Below are positions 9,354-21,983 of a DNA stretch of 64,000 nucleotides, piece by piece. The position numbers were made by a program, and so were the translations under genes. The first letter of the stretch is position 1; every line of letters begins with the position of its first letter. The notes under the pieces were generated by a model. That model ran no database searches. It saw only the letters and a program-made list of their open reading frames with translations, and was not told where the DNA came from. Source of the stretch: Euglena gracilis (taxonomy: Eukaryota; Euglenida; Euglenophyceae; Euglenales); NCBI GenBank assembly GCA_039621445.1, contig CP154956.1, positions 77,992,474-78,056,473 on the forward strand, written 5' to 3'.

Positions 9354-9797
9354 TTCTGCAGATCACTTTCAAAAAACTCAACCACTGGCTCTGAAAACTG
9401 GGAGAAACAGAAACACTGGCAAAACCAAAAAGGTAAACAAAAACTGAAGAAACCAGAACAGAAAACCAACCACTGGGTTCAGGACCAGGTCAGCAAGATG
9501 ATGAAGATCTTGCCTCAACCAAGACCTTGTTCTGGACAGCAAGGTGAACAACACCACTTACAAGCTTCCTTAACCAAATAACCAATACAACAACTGTTGA
9601 CAAATTCTGCACTGTGAACTTGTTCACCACAGCCTCAATGTCAACTTCCTGTTGAAGATGTTGTTCTGTACCAGCATCTCGGTTAACCTTGCCTTCAGGA
9701 ACACCAATTTCTGGAACTTCAATAACCAGTGAAACAATGTTGAATCTCCTCGAAGACGTCTTGGACGATTGGAACAACAAACCTCTGCGACCAACTT
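9354..9797 (-). other. Chromovirus 5' leader
   Basis: The leader lies between the 5' LTR and the gag start on the minus strand. TGGTCGCAGAGG, four bases inside the LTR on the coding strand, is a candidate tRNA primer binding site because it begins with TGG. I cannot assign the tRNA. Confidence 0.45.
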
Positions 9798-9987
9798 TGG
9801 ACGTCTCAGAATACTCTTTTGTTTTTTTGAAATCCTCGGAATCCCAATTTTTCTTGATATCCCAATTGTCCCCAAAGACGTAACACAATCAATGTAATGA
9901 CATAACCAGAGCCAGCAGTCTGCACAGGAGGAAAGGTTTGAATTAGGAATACAAAGTTCGGTTCAGGCGGTTAGTAAATAGTCCGCA
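9798..9987 (-). repeat. Chromovirus LTR (5' LTR on the coding strand)
   Basis: A 190-bp copy of 2939-3129, one T shorter in a T run, with about five substitutions. Confidence 0.9.
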
Positions 9988-9992
9988 TACAT
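9988..9992. repeat. Target-site duplication TACAT (right)
   Basis: Matches 2934-2938. Downstream sequence (taccgcgcccccc) resumes the copy A/B alignment at 39758. Confidence 0.9.
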
Positions 9993-10268
9993 TACCGCGC
10001 CCCCCCATATCCTGGCGGGTTGCCAGGTTATTGGAACCAACTTTTAGACCTGCCACCTGCCAGGTAATTTGGGCCCTTTTTTTCAGTGTCGTAAAAGATT
10101 AAAAAGGGGGGTGCCAAATTATTGGAACCATCTTTTTTGCCGCTGCCCCTGCCAAGTTATTCGGCCACAGGAGCAAGCCCCACCAGGTTACTTGGGGGTG
10201 GGGATTATGTTAAAAGCCAAAGATAGATAAAAGCCAAGAAATTTCAACTTTTGCACAAAATTGCTCAC
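9993..10268. other. Shared segment with degenerate short repeats
   Basis: The block ccaggttattggaaccaac recurs in altered form at about 10108-10128 and 10145-10165, between short G and C runs. No coding signal. Copy B equivalent 39758-40033. Confidence 0.4.
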
Positions 10269-13195
10269 CTCTTGGGGTTCGTGTTCGGGGATATTGTGCA
10301 TCTGAGCCCATGACTTCCTGGAACACAGGAGCATAGGAAACACAAATGGCTTCCAGGACACCAAGAGCGCGAGACCGAGATCCAACCAGAGCACATTGTG
10401 ACCAGATAAAAACCCCAGTGACTCCAGGTACAGAAGCCAGCTGCCTCAAACGACCACGCGAGGTGCTGAAGCCCCCATTCTTGCCAATATGGCTGAAAAC
10501 AGCTTCTCACCCAGCCACCTCAACCCACCCAAAATCGGCTGAAACCTTAATAAAAAACATTGCAGCATTCTGCTGAGCGAACATGCATACCCTCCCCAGA
10601 TGGGCTGACAACAATTTGGAAGGCCTAGAAAAGGTGTGCCAAACAGATACCGAGATTGCAATTCCTCACAGATTCACCTCAGCCCGGAGTGGTTGGCTGG
10701 GGTGAGGGGGCAGTCAGTCCCTCCCACATGAGCAGATGCTCTCAAAAATATCAATCACGCAAAGAAAACTTGGACAAACCCAAGCGATAGAACAGAATGG
10801 ACCGCAATGGGGGGTTCATGGCCAGGCACGTCTCCAAGGCCTGGCTGCCTCTCATGCCGGTGGTCCCCAGCAACACAAAGCAATGTCCGTCAGCCCATCA
10901 AATGGAACGGGAAGACAAGCCCCTCTGCGCTGGCAACCATGCCTGTCCGATCTCTCTGGGGCCTATCTTTAGGGGCGACAAATGCCGGCATTGCATTCCT
11001 TCAGCACTGTGGGGGGGGGCATCTGTGCGATTTGAGACAAACTCACACATGCGAGGGGCCCCGGCAAGCTATGAATGGGAAATTCAAAATGTGGTGATGG
11101 TCAGGCCAACTTGGGGGGGGGGGTCAGTTTGCAGAGAAGAAAAGGCGGGCCGACACAAGAGTCGTTGAACTCTGGAACTGAACAGCAAAACCCATTGTGG
11201 TCTATGCAAAGAACACACAAAAATAAGGAGAAGTTCAAACTGTACAGCAGCTTTTATGACAGCATGAGGATACCAACAATACGAATGACAAATAACATGA
11301 TGCCCAAGAATGAGCACCCCCCTGCCAAAATGAAGCCACTGAAATTGAAATCGGCCACAAGGGCTTTTCGCAGTGTTTTGGAACATACCAAAACATAAAA
11401 ATGAGACACACACACAAAAACATACGTGTGCACATACATTTCTATCTATCTATATCTATCTATATCTATATCTATATCTATATCTATATCTATATCTATA
11501 TCTATATCTATATCTATATCTATATCTATATCTATATCATATATCTATCTCTTTCTGCACATATATATGTATATATATGTATATATATATATGTATGTAC
11601 ATATATGTATATATACGTATGTATGCATATATATCTATATCGATATCTATATATAGATATGTACGTATATATACATACATACATACATATATGTACACAT
11701 ATATATACATACATATATACACACACATATATATAGTTTGACAAATGAAAGGGCCTAATGGGAGTATACTGAATCAATCTCATTTCCTGTCGACACATGA
11801 ATTTGCAAGAAAAAAAGCGGGGGAATTGACACATGGCAAATGTCCAAAATGGGGAGGAAAACAAACAGAAAGGCAGTAAAATAAAAATGATTCCCTGATT
11901 GACATACAACAGAAACAAACAGTAGTGTAACAAGCCAAATGTGCTGCGTTGCAGACTAAATGATAGTCTGCAACGCACCGACAATCGACCCTAATGTGCA
12001 TCAAAAGGACTTGGATGGAGGGGGAGGCGGCTTGAGATGGGGGGGGGGGGGGCACGAGCCAGTAAGGTGTGGGCTGCGGGGGATTTCTTAACCCGGGAGT
12101 CCATCCCATCCGGCCGACTGGAAAAGCTGTTGTTGTTGCTACGGAAGATGGGGTCCATTGGTCCATTGTTGTCCAGCCAACTGCCTGGCTGGATCCATCT
12201 GGTACCCATAAGCAAACAGTCCAAATCCAGCCGACTGGAATTTCTCAGCTGACATTCAGAGAATAAAACTTAAAACTTACAGCTTTTCCACAAAAAAAAA
12301 GGGATAAGAGAACACCCTGGGAGACCGTCTGGGAGCTGTTGGCTGGAAGCAAGGTGCTAGCTGGCTGGCTGGTTGGTTGGACCCACCAGGGGCCACTTTC
12401 GTCCAAAAAAAAAATGGCAAAAAAGCAACCAGAATCTGAATTGTAGCGTGAAGCATGAATTACGGGCCAGGCCGGGCCTTTTTGTCCGCAATTTGTTGTG
12501 TAGAAAATTCACATTTTTCTGCAATGAATATAACAATTTTCACCGCATTTGATCTAAAAAGTGGGGTTTTGGAGAATTTTTCGGACCCCTTGCCTTCTCG
12601 ACGGTCCACTCCCTCCACAATTTGCAGGGTGCTAAAGAAATCCTCTGGTGGGGTGTGGGGAGGGCACTGGAGAGGCAAAGGGGAGCGGGAGCAGCGGGAG
12701 GTAAAGCAGGCAAAAGGGAAGGAGGATAGGGCAGGGGCCCTAGACTGCATCAGGGGGAAAAAATGCGGCCGCTGTGTCGGACAATGGTGGGCAGGCACAT
12801 CACAGAGAAGGAGGGGACACCACTCTGAAGATTCTGACACGCGTCTGTTTTCGTGGTGCTGGAGCAGTGTGCATTGAAAAACAAAAACAACCCTGGAAAA
12901 AAAAACTGCGTGCTTCCAACTCCAGCACTTTCCCTTTGGGCAAAAGAGGACAGACTCCCTTATTTTTCTGCATTGGGGCCCTGCACATCTTGGTGGTCAA
13001 CCCCAAAACATGTTCCTCTGACCCACTGACGACTCTCACCTTTGCTCCCCAAGGCGACCAAAGGAGGTACCAGCCCATCCCTGGTGACAGTCGATAGGGC
13101 CGGGCCTGGAATGGTCTGCGCCACGGCGTCGCTGAACGACTCCTGGTCTTTGAGCAGGGCCACATAGGGAGAAAGGGTGTTGATTGGCCCCAGCA
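10269..13195 (-). CDS. Candidate spliced gene, unidentified (copy A)
   Basis: I infer a multi-exon minus-strand gene from coding-like stretches with splice-type borders. The best exon is 13195-13040 (156 bp): it follows a ccgtcacag acceptor, encodes [14 protein letters not shown] and [20 protein letters not shown], and ends AAAG/GTGAGAGT. Copy B (43033-42893) keeps it open and differs by a 15-bp in-frame deletion, as expected for coding DNA. A second likely exon ends at 10269 with AGAG/GTGAGCAA and encodes [20 protein letters not shown]. Another possible exon near 12660-12600 ([17 protein letters not shown]) follows a gcctctccag acceptor. I do not recognise the family. Internal exons are unresolved, and the 10269 exon is frameshifted in copy B. 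Confidence 0.4.
11437..11740. repeat. TATCTA and TATA-type microsatellite
   Basis: Tandem TATCTA/ATCTAT units (about 11442-11540) grade into TATATG/TACATA tracts up to about 11735. The long open frames here are translation of the repeat. At the same place in copy B (41138-41520) the main motif is CATATA. Confidence 0.9.
11741..12600. other. Shared non-repetitive segment, no assignable gene
   Basis: Collinear with 41590-42460. It has short A and G runs and CTGG-rich stretches (about 12355-12385) but no recognised protein or RNA. It could contain introns or untranslated sequence of the candidate minus-strand gene. Confidence 0.35.
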
Positions 13196-13559
13196 CTGTG
13201 ACGGATCAAATGTTGCTTTGGCTGCCTGCCCGTTTCCTGAGTGGCATTGCGACTTGAACAAATTGCTCCAACGCAACCCCAAGCAGAACACGACACAATA
13301 ATATCCCGAGAATACTCACGTTACACACTGGTTCCTCACACGGTCAGTCAAGGCGGAAGAGCCCTAGACCCAGGTGATGAAAAATTACTTCTTTCCATCT
13401 GCGGCTATCTGGCCAAAAAAAAATCGTTTCTGAAAGCCCAGAAATGTGCAGGATTTATTGGGGGTGTTCAAAAACAAGATTCTTACTTTTGGAGATCTCA
13501 AGATTTCTTTCTGGGATCTTCCAGCAAGGCCATCACTCCGTACAGGGACAGAGCAGCCA

Positions 13560-13978
13560 GAGACCACTGGAACCAACAGCACCCCCCCCCTGCCATCCGC
13601 CTCGGAACCGAGACTTGGTGATGCGGCCCAACAAATGCAGCTCCTGCCATACAATTTTTTACCGACCCCCGGGGGGGGAGGAGGGGGGACCACCCCACTT
13701 TTCGAAAAACCAGTCAGACACTTTTTGTCGGGAAAGCAGCCAGTCACCGCCCCCGGGGGGCGGTCACGCTGGGATCCAAAGGAAATTTGACCAAAAACGG
13801 GCAAAAAAGGACAAAAAAATCCGGTGCCTTCGGCGCTGGGTCACTTTAGTGGTTTTTTCTGACCCCCCCGGGGGGGAGGGGGTCGGGACCAAAACCCAGT
13901 CAGTCACTCCGAAAAAACCAGTCACCCACCCGCCCCCCCCCGGGGGGGGGGAGGGGGGGTCGGCCAGTGACTAAGTGA
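13560..13978. repeat. CAGTCA-type GC-hairpin repeat
   Basis: Contains the family signature: aaaaccagtcagacact, C-run/G-run hairpins (13672, 13758, 13866, 13937), a ggtgccttcggcgct stem-loop near 13821 next to an A run, ccagtcagtcactccgaaaa near 13893, and gtcggccagtgac at the end. The same family occurs at 43500-43850, about 52970-53195, 58030-58340 and 59880-60220. Confidence 0.6.
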
Positions 13979-15530
13979 TTGTATGGCTCCTGCTGCGCAA
14001 TCGCTGGGCTCCAAAACCTCCCTTGCTTCATCTGCAGTGCACGATCGCCTCTTGCTTTGTACAGCCCTGCCACAATACCCCCCCCCCTGGGCGCTTGGCC
14101 TGGGCCATGATTGAAGGTAAGGCCAGGGGGGCCAACCTTAGGGGGGCCAAGTTTACACGGTAAGAATTTCGGCGGCCATGTATAAAAGGCCTAAGGCCAA
14201 CTTTAGGGGGGCCAAGTTTGCACGTAAGGAGGAGGGGGGCCAGGCGCCCGGGGGGGGGAGGTAATTTTCCATTAGAGCGGCTTGATTTTCTCAGGCACCT
14301 CTCAACCACCTGCATGTGAAATGGGGGGAAGGAGGGGAAGCAAGCCTGGTAGGGGGGCGGTCGGACCCCCACCTGTGAGGTGGGGGGTCGACCCCCCCTA
14401 TCCACCATGGCACCCACTCAGAGAGAATTTCTTCGGTGCTTTCGGCGTCGAAGGAGACTTTGGCCTATAAATCGCGCCCCGGGAAACACGGTAAGGCATA
14501 GTGGGGGGTTGGACCCCCCCTACCACCAAAACGGGGTTTTGCCAGTGCTTTCACAAAAAGAAACATGCTGGGGACAAAAAAAAACAAAAAAAACATACAT
14601 GGTATACATGATTTTCCTTTTTTAAAGCGCAATTTTACGTGGTTTTTTGGGGACCCATTTTTTTTCGGCTTTACAGAACATTGCTTGCAAAGGTCTTCTC
14701 CAAAAATGTTATTTCAGGGCATATTGCAAATCTTTGGCATGAGATCGGGGGTGGAGTGTAAACACAAATGCGTGTTTTGCAGTCCTTTTTCTGTTGCCCA
14801 ACTTGGCAAATTTTTGTGGATCTTTTTATTATTTCTTTCCTGGTGATTTCCAGATTTGCATTTTTTTGACTTAAAGAAATTCCACGTTTTGACCAGACCA
14901 CATTTTTTCCTGGAGATCAAACTGTTTGTCATTTTTTTCATTTTTGGGCATTCTCTTTGGAAAATTGCATGATTTTGGAATAATGATGCTCCCATGGCGG
15001 CAGGGAGCACCCTAATGCCCCCCCAGGGGGGGAGGGGGCGTTTAGGGACTCCAGGGGGTCAGCGAAAAAAATTGGGTTATTGATGGTCTGGGGCTAGGGT
15101 TAGGAGTTGGGGGTGGGGTTGGGGATATTTGTTCCATCGTCCCAAGGTTGGGTCTAAATTTGGGGGGGGGTTACAACTCACCCCAGATACCTCCTTCGGG
15201 AAAGGGGTGATCCTTTGGCCGGAGAGACGCCTTGGTCTGCACCCAGGGAGGCGTGGAGAAACGGCAAAGCTTCAACTGGAATTGAGAGGGGGGTGCAGTG
15301 CGGGTCATGGGGGGGACAGGTGGGGTTGGCGAGGGGCAGAGGGTGCAGAGGCAGGGGGAGGGGCAGAGTTGCCGCAACCAGTGCCATCAAACGTGGAATA
15401 AATCCTGGCCAGAGCTTTCACTGGCCTTCTTTGGATGCTTGTTGTAACAGGATTGGTTTTTTTCAAGGCTCAACCAATCAAACACCATCCCCTTGGCCAT
15501 CTGCAGACTAGTGATGGTCTGAGTAAACCC
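13979..15530. other. Shared segment, G-run rich, no assignable gene
   Basis: Collinear with 43852-45410. It contains short direct repeats of aggggggccaagttt (about 14142 and 14202), a gttattgatggtctggggct block at about 15076 related to the foldback at 51941, and many G runs. No frame carries recognisable domains. Confidence 0.35.
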
Positions 15531-15694
15531 CCCTCCCAAATAACCCCCCCCAAAAAAACACCCCCCCCTCGGGGGCGGATTTCGAGTGAGCAAATAACAC
15601 CCCCCCCCGGTTTTCCTTTGGTTTTCCATGTAAAAATAACACCTCCCAAATAACACCGCCCCCCTGGGGCCCCAACTCGGGTGCCCAAATAACA
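15530..15694. repeat. AAATAA/C-run repeat (copy A)
   Basis: Alternating AAATAAC and C-run blocks end with caactcgggtgcccaaataa. Related blocks occur at 45412-45582, 54904-55281 and 62276-62670. Confidence 0.55.
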
Positions 15695-16627
15695 CATACA
15701 TACATACATACACACATACATACATACATACATACATACATACATACATACATACATACATACATACATACATACATACATACATACATACATACATACA
15801 TACATACATACATACATACATACATACATACATACATACATACATACATACATACATACACACATACATACATACATACATACATACATACATACATACA
15901 TACATACATACATACATACATACATACATACATACATACTACATACATACATACATACATACATACATACATACATACATACATACATACATACATACAT
16001 ACACACATACATACACATACATACATACATACATACATACATACATACATACATACATACATACATACATACATACATACATACATACATACATACATAC
16101 ATACATACATACATACATACATACATACATACATACATACATACATACATACATACATACATACATACATACATACATACATACATACATACATACATAC
16201 ATACATACATACATACATACATACATACATACATACATACATACATACATACATACATACATACATACATACATACATACATACATACATACATACATAC
16301 ATACATACATACCATACATACATACATACATACATACATACATACATACATACATACATACATACATACATACATACATACATACATACATACATACATA
16401 CATACATACATACATACATACATACATACATACATACATACATACATACCTACATACATACATACATACATACATACATACATACATACATACATACATA
16501 CATACATACATACATACATACATACATACATACATACAATACATACATACATACATACATACATACATACATACATACATACATACATACATACATACAT
16601 ACATACATACATACATACATACATACA

Positions 16628-16659
<32 letters not shown>

Positions 16660-16785
16660 CATACATACATACATACATACATACATACATACATACATAC
16701 ATACATACATACATACATACATACATACATACATACATACATACATACATACATACATACATACATACATACATACATACATACA

Positions 16786-16817
<32 letters not shown>

Positions 16818-16875
16818 CATACATACATACATACATACATACATACATACATACATACATACATACATACATACA

Positions 16876-16907
<32 letters not shown>

Positions 16908-17340
16908 CATACATACACACATACATACAATAAATACATACATATACATACATACATACATACATACATACATACATACATACATACATACATACATACA
17001 TACATACATACATACATACATACATACATACATACATACATACATACATACATACATACATACATACATACATACATACATACATACATACATACATACA
17101 TACATACATACATACATACATACATACATACATACATACATACATACATACATACATACCATACATACATACATACATACATACATACATACATACATAC
17201 ATACATACATACATACATACATACATACATACATACATACATACATACATACATACATACATACATACATACATACATACATACATACATACATACATAC
17301 ATACATACATACATACATACATACATACCTACATACATAC
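15695..17340. repeat. Giant TACA tetranucleotide microsatellite (copy A)
   Basis: About 1.65 kb of nearly pure ACAT units, over 400 repeats, broken by a few single-base slips (for example 15939, 16312, 16449, 16538) and ACAC or ATAC variants. It ends in CA-rich sequence to about 17510. All long frames here are repeat translation. Copy B has only about 320 bp. Confidence 0.97.
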
Positions 17341-17510
17341 GTACACATACATACGTGCATGCATGCATACATACACACAGAGACATGCATGCACACATAC
17401 ATATACAGGCACACACGCACACACACACACGTGCATACACATCCATAGGCACATATGCAGACAGGCAGATGGACAGACAGGCAGACAGACTGACTGACAC
17501 AGATGTACTG

Positions 17511-18215
17511 CACGCAGGGTCTGATCCTCCGGGAATCGTCTCAGACAGGGAGAAAAATTTTTGGGGCTGGTGCAGCATAAAGAAAGGATAACGTCTGAAA
17601 ATCATGTTAAACCCCAGGAAATTACTTCGGAGACAATTGTGAAAGTTGACAAATTTAAGGCAAAAAACCCAATTTTCATTTGAATCACACCCCAGGCAGA
17701 TTTCAAGGTCATCAGAGGGGCTTTGGGGGCAACATCTGGCCTCTTTGAACTTTCACTGTCTTCAACCGTGGTCATATACCAATTTTTAACAAATTTCTCT
17801 TGTGCACCTTCTAGTTTTCCTGAAAAACGCGCATTTCCTACCCGAAATGATGGTCGGACTCCCTCTGGTCTAGCGGGGGGGGGGGGGCGGGAGGGACACC
17901 CCAGCAGTGCGAATCCAGGTCAACAATTTAGAGCCCAGCACTTGGCGCCGAGCTGCGATTTTTTGGCCCCCAAAATCAGCAAAAAACTAAGAGGGTGGTA
18001 ACTCCAGGTGGCTTGGTACACATGTTGCTTACTGAGTGTTGTGAAGAGGGCGGCGGGTGAGATTGGGGCTCTCGAATGTCAACCAGCATAACAGGTGGGA
18101 AACGCACACCCACTGTTACGACAAATGTCACTAGTGCTGACGTGCTGCCTGAACTGGCCAGGGTTTTCTCCGCACATTAGGACACGGAGCAACACATTAC
18201 ATACAGCATGATAAA
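17511..18215. other. End of copy A, no gene seen
   Basis: Collinear with 46070-46748. Contains a G run at 17875-17887. No coding signal. Alignment to copy B stops at about 18215. Confidence 0.4.
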
Positions 18216-19043
18216 CTTGACTACCTAGCCTCCATGGGGGGGAGATACACACTGGCTGTCTGGCCGGGCGAGGTACATTCCTCGGAGGCAAGGTCCACTG
18301 GGGTGGGGGGTGATTTTGCAGGCTTGGTGTCCCAACAGGGGTAGGAATACAATCGCGTCTCTTTTTGCATTTTTTCGGTGTGGCACATAATTTTTGGTTT
18401 TTTATCTCCCCCCTTGCAGCGACTGTTCAATTTTCTCTGACATTTTTGGCCCTGAATTCCGCGCCCCCCCCCACCCCCCCGAGACACACTTGCCCACAAA
18501 TTGTGCGTTTTTTTTTTTGGAATCAGCAAGTCCCCCAAATCCATAAAAATGATCGCACTTCTTCAAAAGAAACGAACAACCTTTGAGAAGTTGAACCATC
18601 GTGGCTCCGCCCCCCCCCCCACATGGCACATGGCCGCTTGGTGGTTGGTGGGGGGGCCCGGAGGTGGGGATGGTTGTCGCTTTCTGGCGTGTTTCTGGGT
18701 GGGTGTTCGGGGCTGCTTGGTCGGGGGCCCCCTTTCTGGCTGGGATTTTTTTCTTTTTCTGCTGATCTTCTGGGCGGGGGGGGGGGGTTGGGCTCACCAT
18801 CTTCTTGTGCTTCGCCCTCTTGGTCCCTTCCTCCCCCTTCCTGTGTCGTGGGAGTCCGAGACCATTCGGGCTCCGTATATTGAAGTGCTGTGCAAACCAC
18901 CCCTGTGGGCCATAATTTTTTCAATCCTTGGTACCACTCCCAGCCTCAAATAATGGGCCTGACGGCCTCCGAAATTTTTGCTGGACTTCCTCCACTTTGC
19001 GAACCAGTATTCTTCTACCATAAAACCCCAGCCCCTCCGGTGG
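18216..19043. other. Intervening sequence, no assignable gene
   Basis: G- and C-run-rich sequence between the duplication end and DIRS element A. A piece of a DIRS right end (gtgcttcgccctcttggtcc) lies at about 18809-18830. I see no coherent coding region. Confidence 0.35.
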
Positions 19044-19149
19044 GACACCTCGGGCTCCGCACTTTGCCATTGTGAGGCCATGCCTTGCTCGCCGGCGGTT
19101 TACTGTGCGATTGGTCCCGCTTAGTGCTTTTTTCGCCGGAGTTGGCTGA
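19044..19149 (+). repeat. DIRS A left inverted terminal repeat
   Basis: gacacctcgggctccgcact ... tgccttgctcgccggcgg ... cgccggagttggctga is the reverse complement of the right repeat at 21984-22080. Confidence 0.85.
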
Positions 19150-19259
19150 ATCCTAACTTGCCCTTCGACACCAAGAAGAAAGGAAAATTCAACATCGATT
19201 CAGTATCCAGAAGAACGCGAACCAGACGAATATCAATTGAGAATTCAATTATCAATTTT

Positions 19260-19740
19260 CAATTTTGACTTCAATGCGCATGAAAGGCAGTGGAAAAGAA
19301 ATTGGGATTGCATGACCACGGACGTCCTGGAGCAGTGGCCGCAGAAGCTGGAGAATTTGGAGACGTTGGTGACCAGCAGGGTGGACCCACAGTGGCCACC
19401 AAGAAGCTAGGAAGCTGCTGGAGAAATCCCCGGAGGGACCCGCAGTGGCCCTCTGCCAAAAAAGAGGGGAAAAGGAACCCACAGAGGCCCTTTCAGTAAA
19501 CCCAGCCCTAGGCGGAAAAGGGACCCACAGTGGTCCTTTTGGAGGGAGGGGCAGAAACCCCTCCAACATTTATTTCTCAATTCCCAAATATTCAATCAAA
19601 GGGGGGACCCACAGATGCCCCCCTGTGGTATGTCAACCAACCACATCAACATGGAGAACACCAGATAGGCCAAACAGGGGCATTAAGCCCTATGGTATGT
19701 CTTCCAACAACAAGATCCTCCAGAGAGGTGGGCAGAGAGA
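19260..19740 (+). pseudogene. DIRS A gag remnant
   Basis: One frame reads MTTDVLEQWPQKLENLETLV, aligning with the gag start of element B (VNYLEQLSPRQLDDLEV). Frame is lost by about 19400. Further downstream the DNA still aligns with B gag (ggggggacccacagatgccc to catggtatgtc blocks) until the GA microsatellite. Confidence 0.6.
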
Positions 19741-19742
19741 GA

Positions 19743-20425
<683 letters not shown>

Positions 20426-20559
20426 GCATTCACATCCCCCAGAAAAAAATTCTTTTTCCAAGGGCCCAAGCCCTAGGGGACCTAGGGGTGCAATGTCCAA
20501 CACCCCCAGCCCAGGCACCCAAAATCATCTTATCCAGGAAATAAATTCCATGGAGGAAA

Positions 20560-20830
20560 TATGGGGAGACAATGTCCACTGGACAACATGGGGGACTTTA
20601 TGCAAACCCCCCCCCGGGTCTGTAATTCAAAAATTTCTCCCCAGATTAAGAATGTTTCCACACGCCAAAGTTCTGATGGTCACCGCCTACTGGGATTCAG
20701 CCACATGGTGGCCCCAGTTAATAAAAATGAAAGTATCAGGGACCCCCTGCCTTAAAATCACCCCTTACAAGGGTATGTTCATCAATTTTAGGGGGGAAAA
20801 ATGCCACCCCCCAGGTGGCCCCTGCGTTGC
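20560..20830 (+). pseudogene. Dam-like domain fragment of DIRS A
   Basis: The C-terminal part of the domain is visible: VIQKFLPRLRMFPHAKVLMV then TAYWDSATWWPQLIKMKV, matching 36500-36640 of element B. The N-terminal DLFAS block has been removed by the internal deletion. Confidence 0.7.
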
Positions 20831-20974
20831 ATGATTTGCTCAGGCAAATTCTGGAGGGGAAACAAGTACAAAATTCAACCATTAACGATTTCCTAGGCTG
20901 AAACCCCAGTTTAAAGCGTTATCAAAGCGCTTTTACGCCTGTATGGGTAATTTTCCACAAAATTGCGGTACCCC

Positions 20975-21770
20975 CCCCCGAAGCCACCACTGACCAAGTG
21001 GTTGACGCGTTAATTCAACTGTTTCAATTTTCAAAGGCCCAAGTGCTGTGCTATTGATCCCTGGCTTTGGAGGCCTGAGGTTCCATGCCACGTTGGCACC
21101 TTATAAAATGCTTTGGAACCAAAATATGGAGAAATGTGGTGCATTCTGGGATCCCCTCCCAATCCTCCTGGGGCTGGCACAGTCCCTCCTGCCCTCTGAT
21201 ATATGTGCATTGCGTACACACGTCATTTTCTGTTCACGAATCCTCTGCTTATACAGAAGTTCAGATTTGGCACAGGTCCAAAGAACCACCAGTGTGTTGG
21301 GGGCGGCACCCTACATCAAAATTAAACGTAAAGGTCAAAACCTCCACAAGTGGGAGCGAGTTGTCTCAATTCCCCAGTGCCCCCAAATCAGGCCCTTTCA
21401 TTTGATGATATCATATGTGGCAGCAACACGTTTCTTTATGAAACCTGGGGGCCCCCTTTTAATTACGTTAAAACACCCGTACAAAGCCATTAAGGCAGAT
21501 ACCATTGCTTCTACCACCAAAACTTTTTTTACCAAACAGGGGGTAGCCACCAATGTTTGGGGACCCCACTCCACCAGAGGGGCAGGGGTTGGTTTGCTCA
21601 AAAAATTGGACCTTTCTGCCCAACAAGTTTGTGAAATTGATCAATGGAAGGGGTGGAGGCTTTAACAGCCCACTATCAAAGACATGGTGCCCAAGGTGCT
21701 TTGGAAGGTGCCCTGGCCCCCCTTTTTTCAGTGCACAATCTGGCCTCACAATGGCAAAGTGCGGAGCCCG
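20975..21770 (+). pseudogene. DIRS A tyrosine recombinase
   Basis: Recognisable over broken frames: VDALIQLFQFSKA, LLIPGFGGLRFHATL, LYRSSDLAQVQRTT (first catalytic Arg), CPQIRPFHLMISYVAATRFF, WGPHSTRGAGVGLLKKL (HxxR) and, after an indel near 21640, VEALTAHYQRHGA with the catalytic Tyr at codon 21674-21676. In DIRS elements this enzyme, not a DDE integrase, inserts circular DNA. Frameshifts near 21050 and 21640 inactivate it, but the Tyr is kept. Confidence 0.8.
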
Positions 21771-21847
21771 AGGTGTCTCGTACTCCCTCGAGGCAAGCCG
21801 AAAATGGAGGAAGGGACACCGAGGACGAAGCACAAAGACATTGTGAG
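21742..21847 (+). repeat. DIRS A internal complementary region
   Basis: The first ~38 bases (ctcacaatggcaaagtgcgg and on) are the reverse complement of the left end 19044-19082. The rest (tactccctcgaggcaagccg and on) is the reverse complement of the right end to 22145. It thus matches the junction of joined ends, the template used in DIRS replication. Confidence 0.85.
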
Positions 21848-21983
21848 CACGACCCCGCCCCACCAATATACGAAACTTTGTCTTCAACCGCCCTCGGTCA
21901 GAAGATAGGGGCCAGGGGGGAGGTGAGGGGTGGACACCTCCAGGGAAAAAGACAGCGCCATGGTCGCCACGTCGGAGACAATG

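Larger units (their letters stand above)
2939..9987 (-). mobile_element. Full-length Ty3/gypsy chromovirus, internally inverted
   Basis: A 7049-bp LTR retrotransposon, coding strand minus. It has 190-191-bp LTRs with TG...CA ends, a 5-bp target duplication, and an empty site in copy B. In minus-strand order it carries gag with a zinc knuckle, aspartic protease, a Dam-like methyltransferase-type domain, then, after an inverted RT segment, the rest of RNase H, an HHCC/DDE integrase with a GPF motif, and a chromodomain-like end. The chromodomain and the gene order identify a chromovirus. The two LTRs differ at about 5-6 of 190 positions. Several frameshifts, an in-frame gag stop and the inversion make it inactive. 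Confidence 0.92.
1..18215 (+). repeat. Segmental duplication, copy A
   Basis: Positions 1-1848, about 1850-2938 and 9993-18215 match 31369-33194, about 38631-39757 and 39758-46748 almost base for base, with scattered substitutions and small indels. The collinearity is interrupted in A by a 7-kb chromovirus and in B by a 5.3-kb DIRS element. Position 1 of the window corresponds to 31369, so the left end of copy A lies outside the window. Homology ends after the shared string catgataaact at about 18215 and 46748. Confidence 0.93.

Noticed and set aside
10480-10500. An 18-bp GTGAGAAGC...TTTTCAG string on the minus strand resembling a nucleomorph-type mini-intron
   Set aside because: Too short to separate from chance, and the flanking frames are not established as coding.
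11373-11741. Tyr-Leu/Ile-Ser repeat frames
   Set aside because: Translation of TATCTA units.
15695-17340. Possible CRISPR-like regular repeat
   Set aside because: No spacers; simple tetranucleotide array.
15470-17605. 711-aa and other long minus-strand frames (Met-Tyr-Val-Cys repeats)
   Set aside because: Pure translation of the ACAT microsatellite; a 4-bp unit stays open in several frames.
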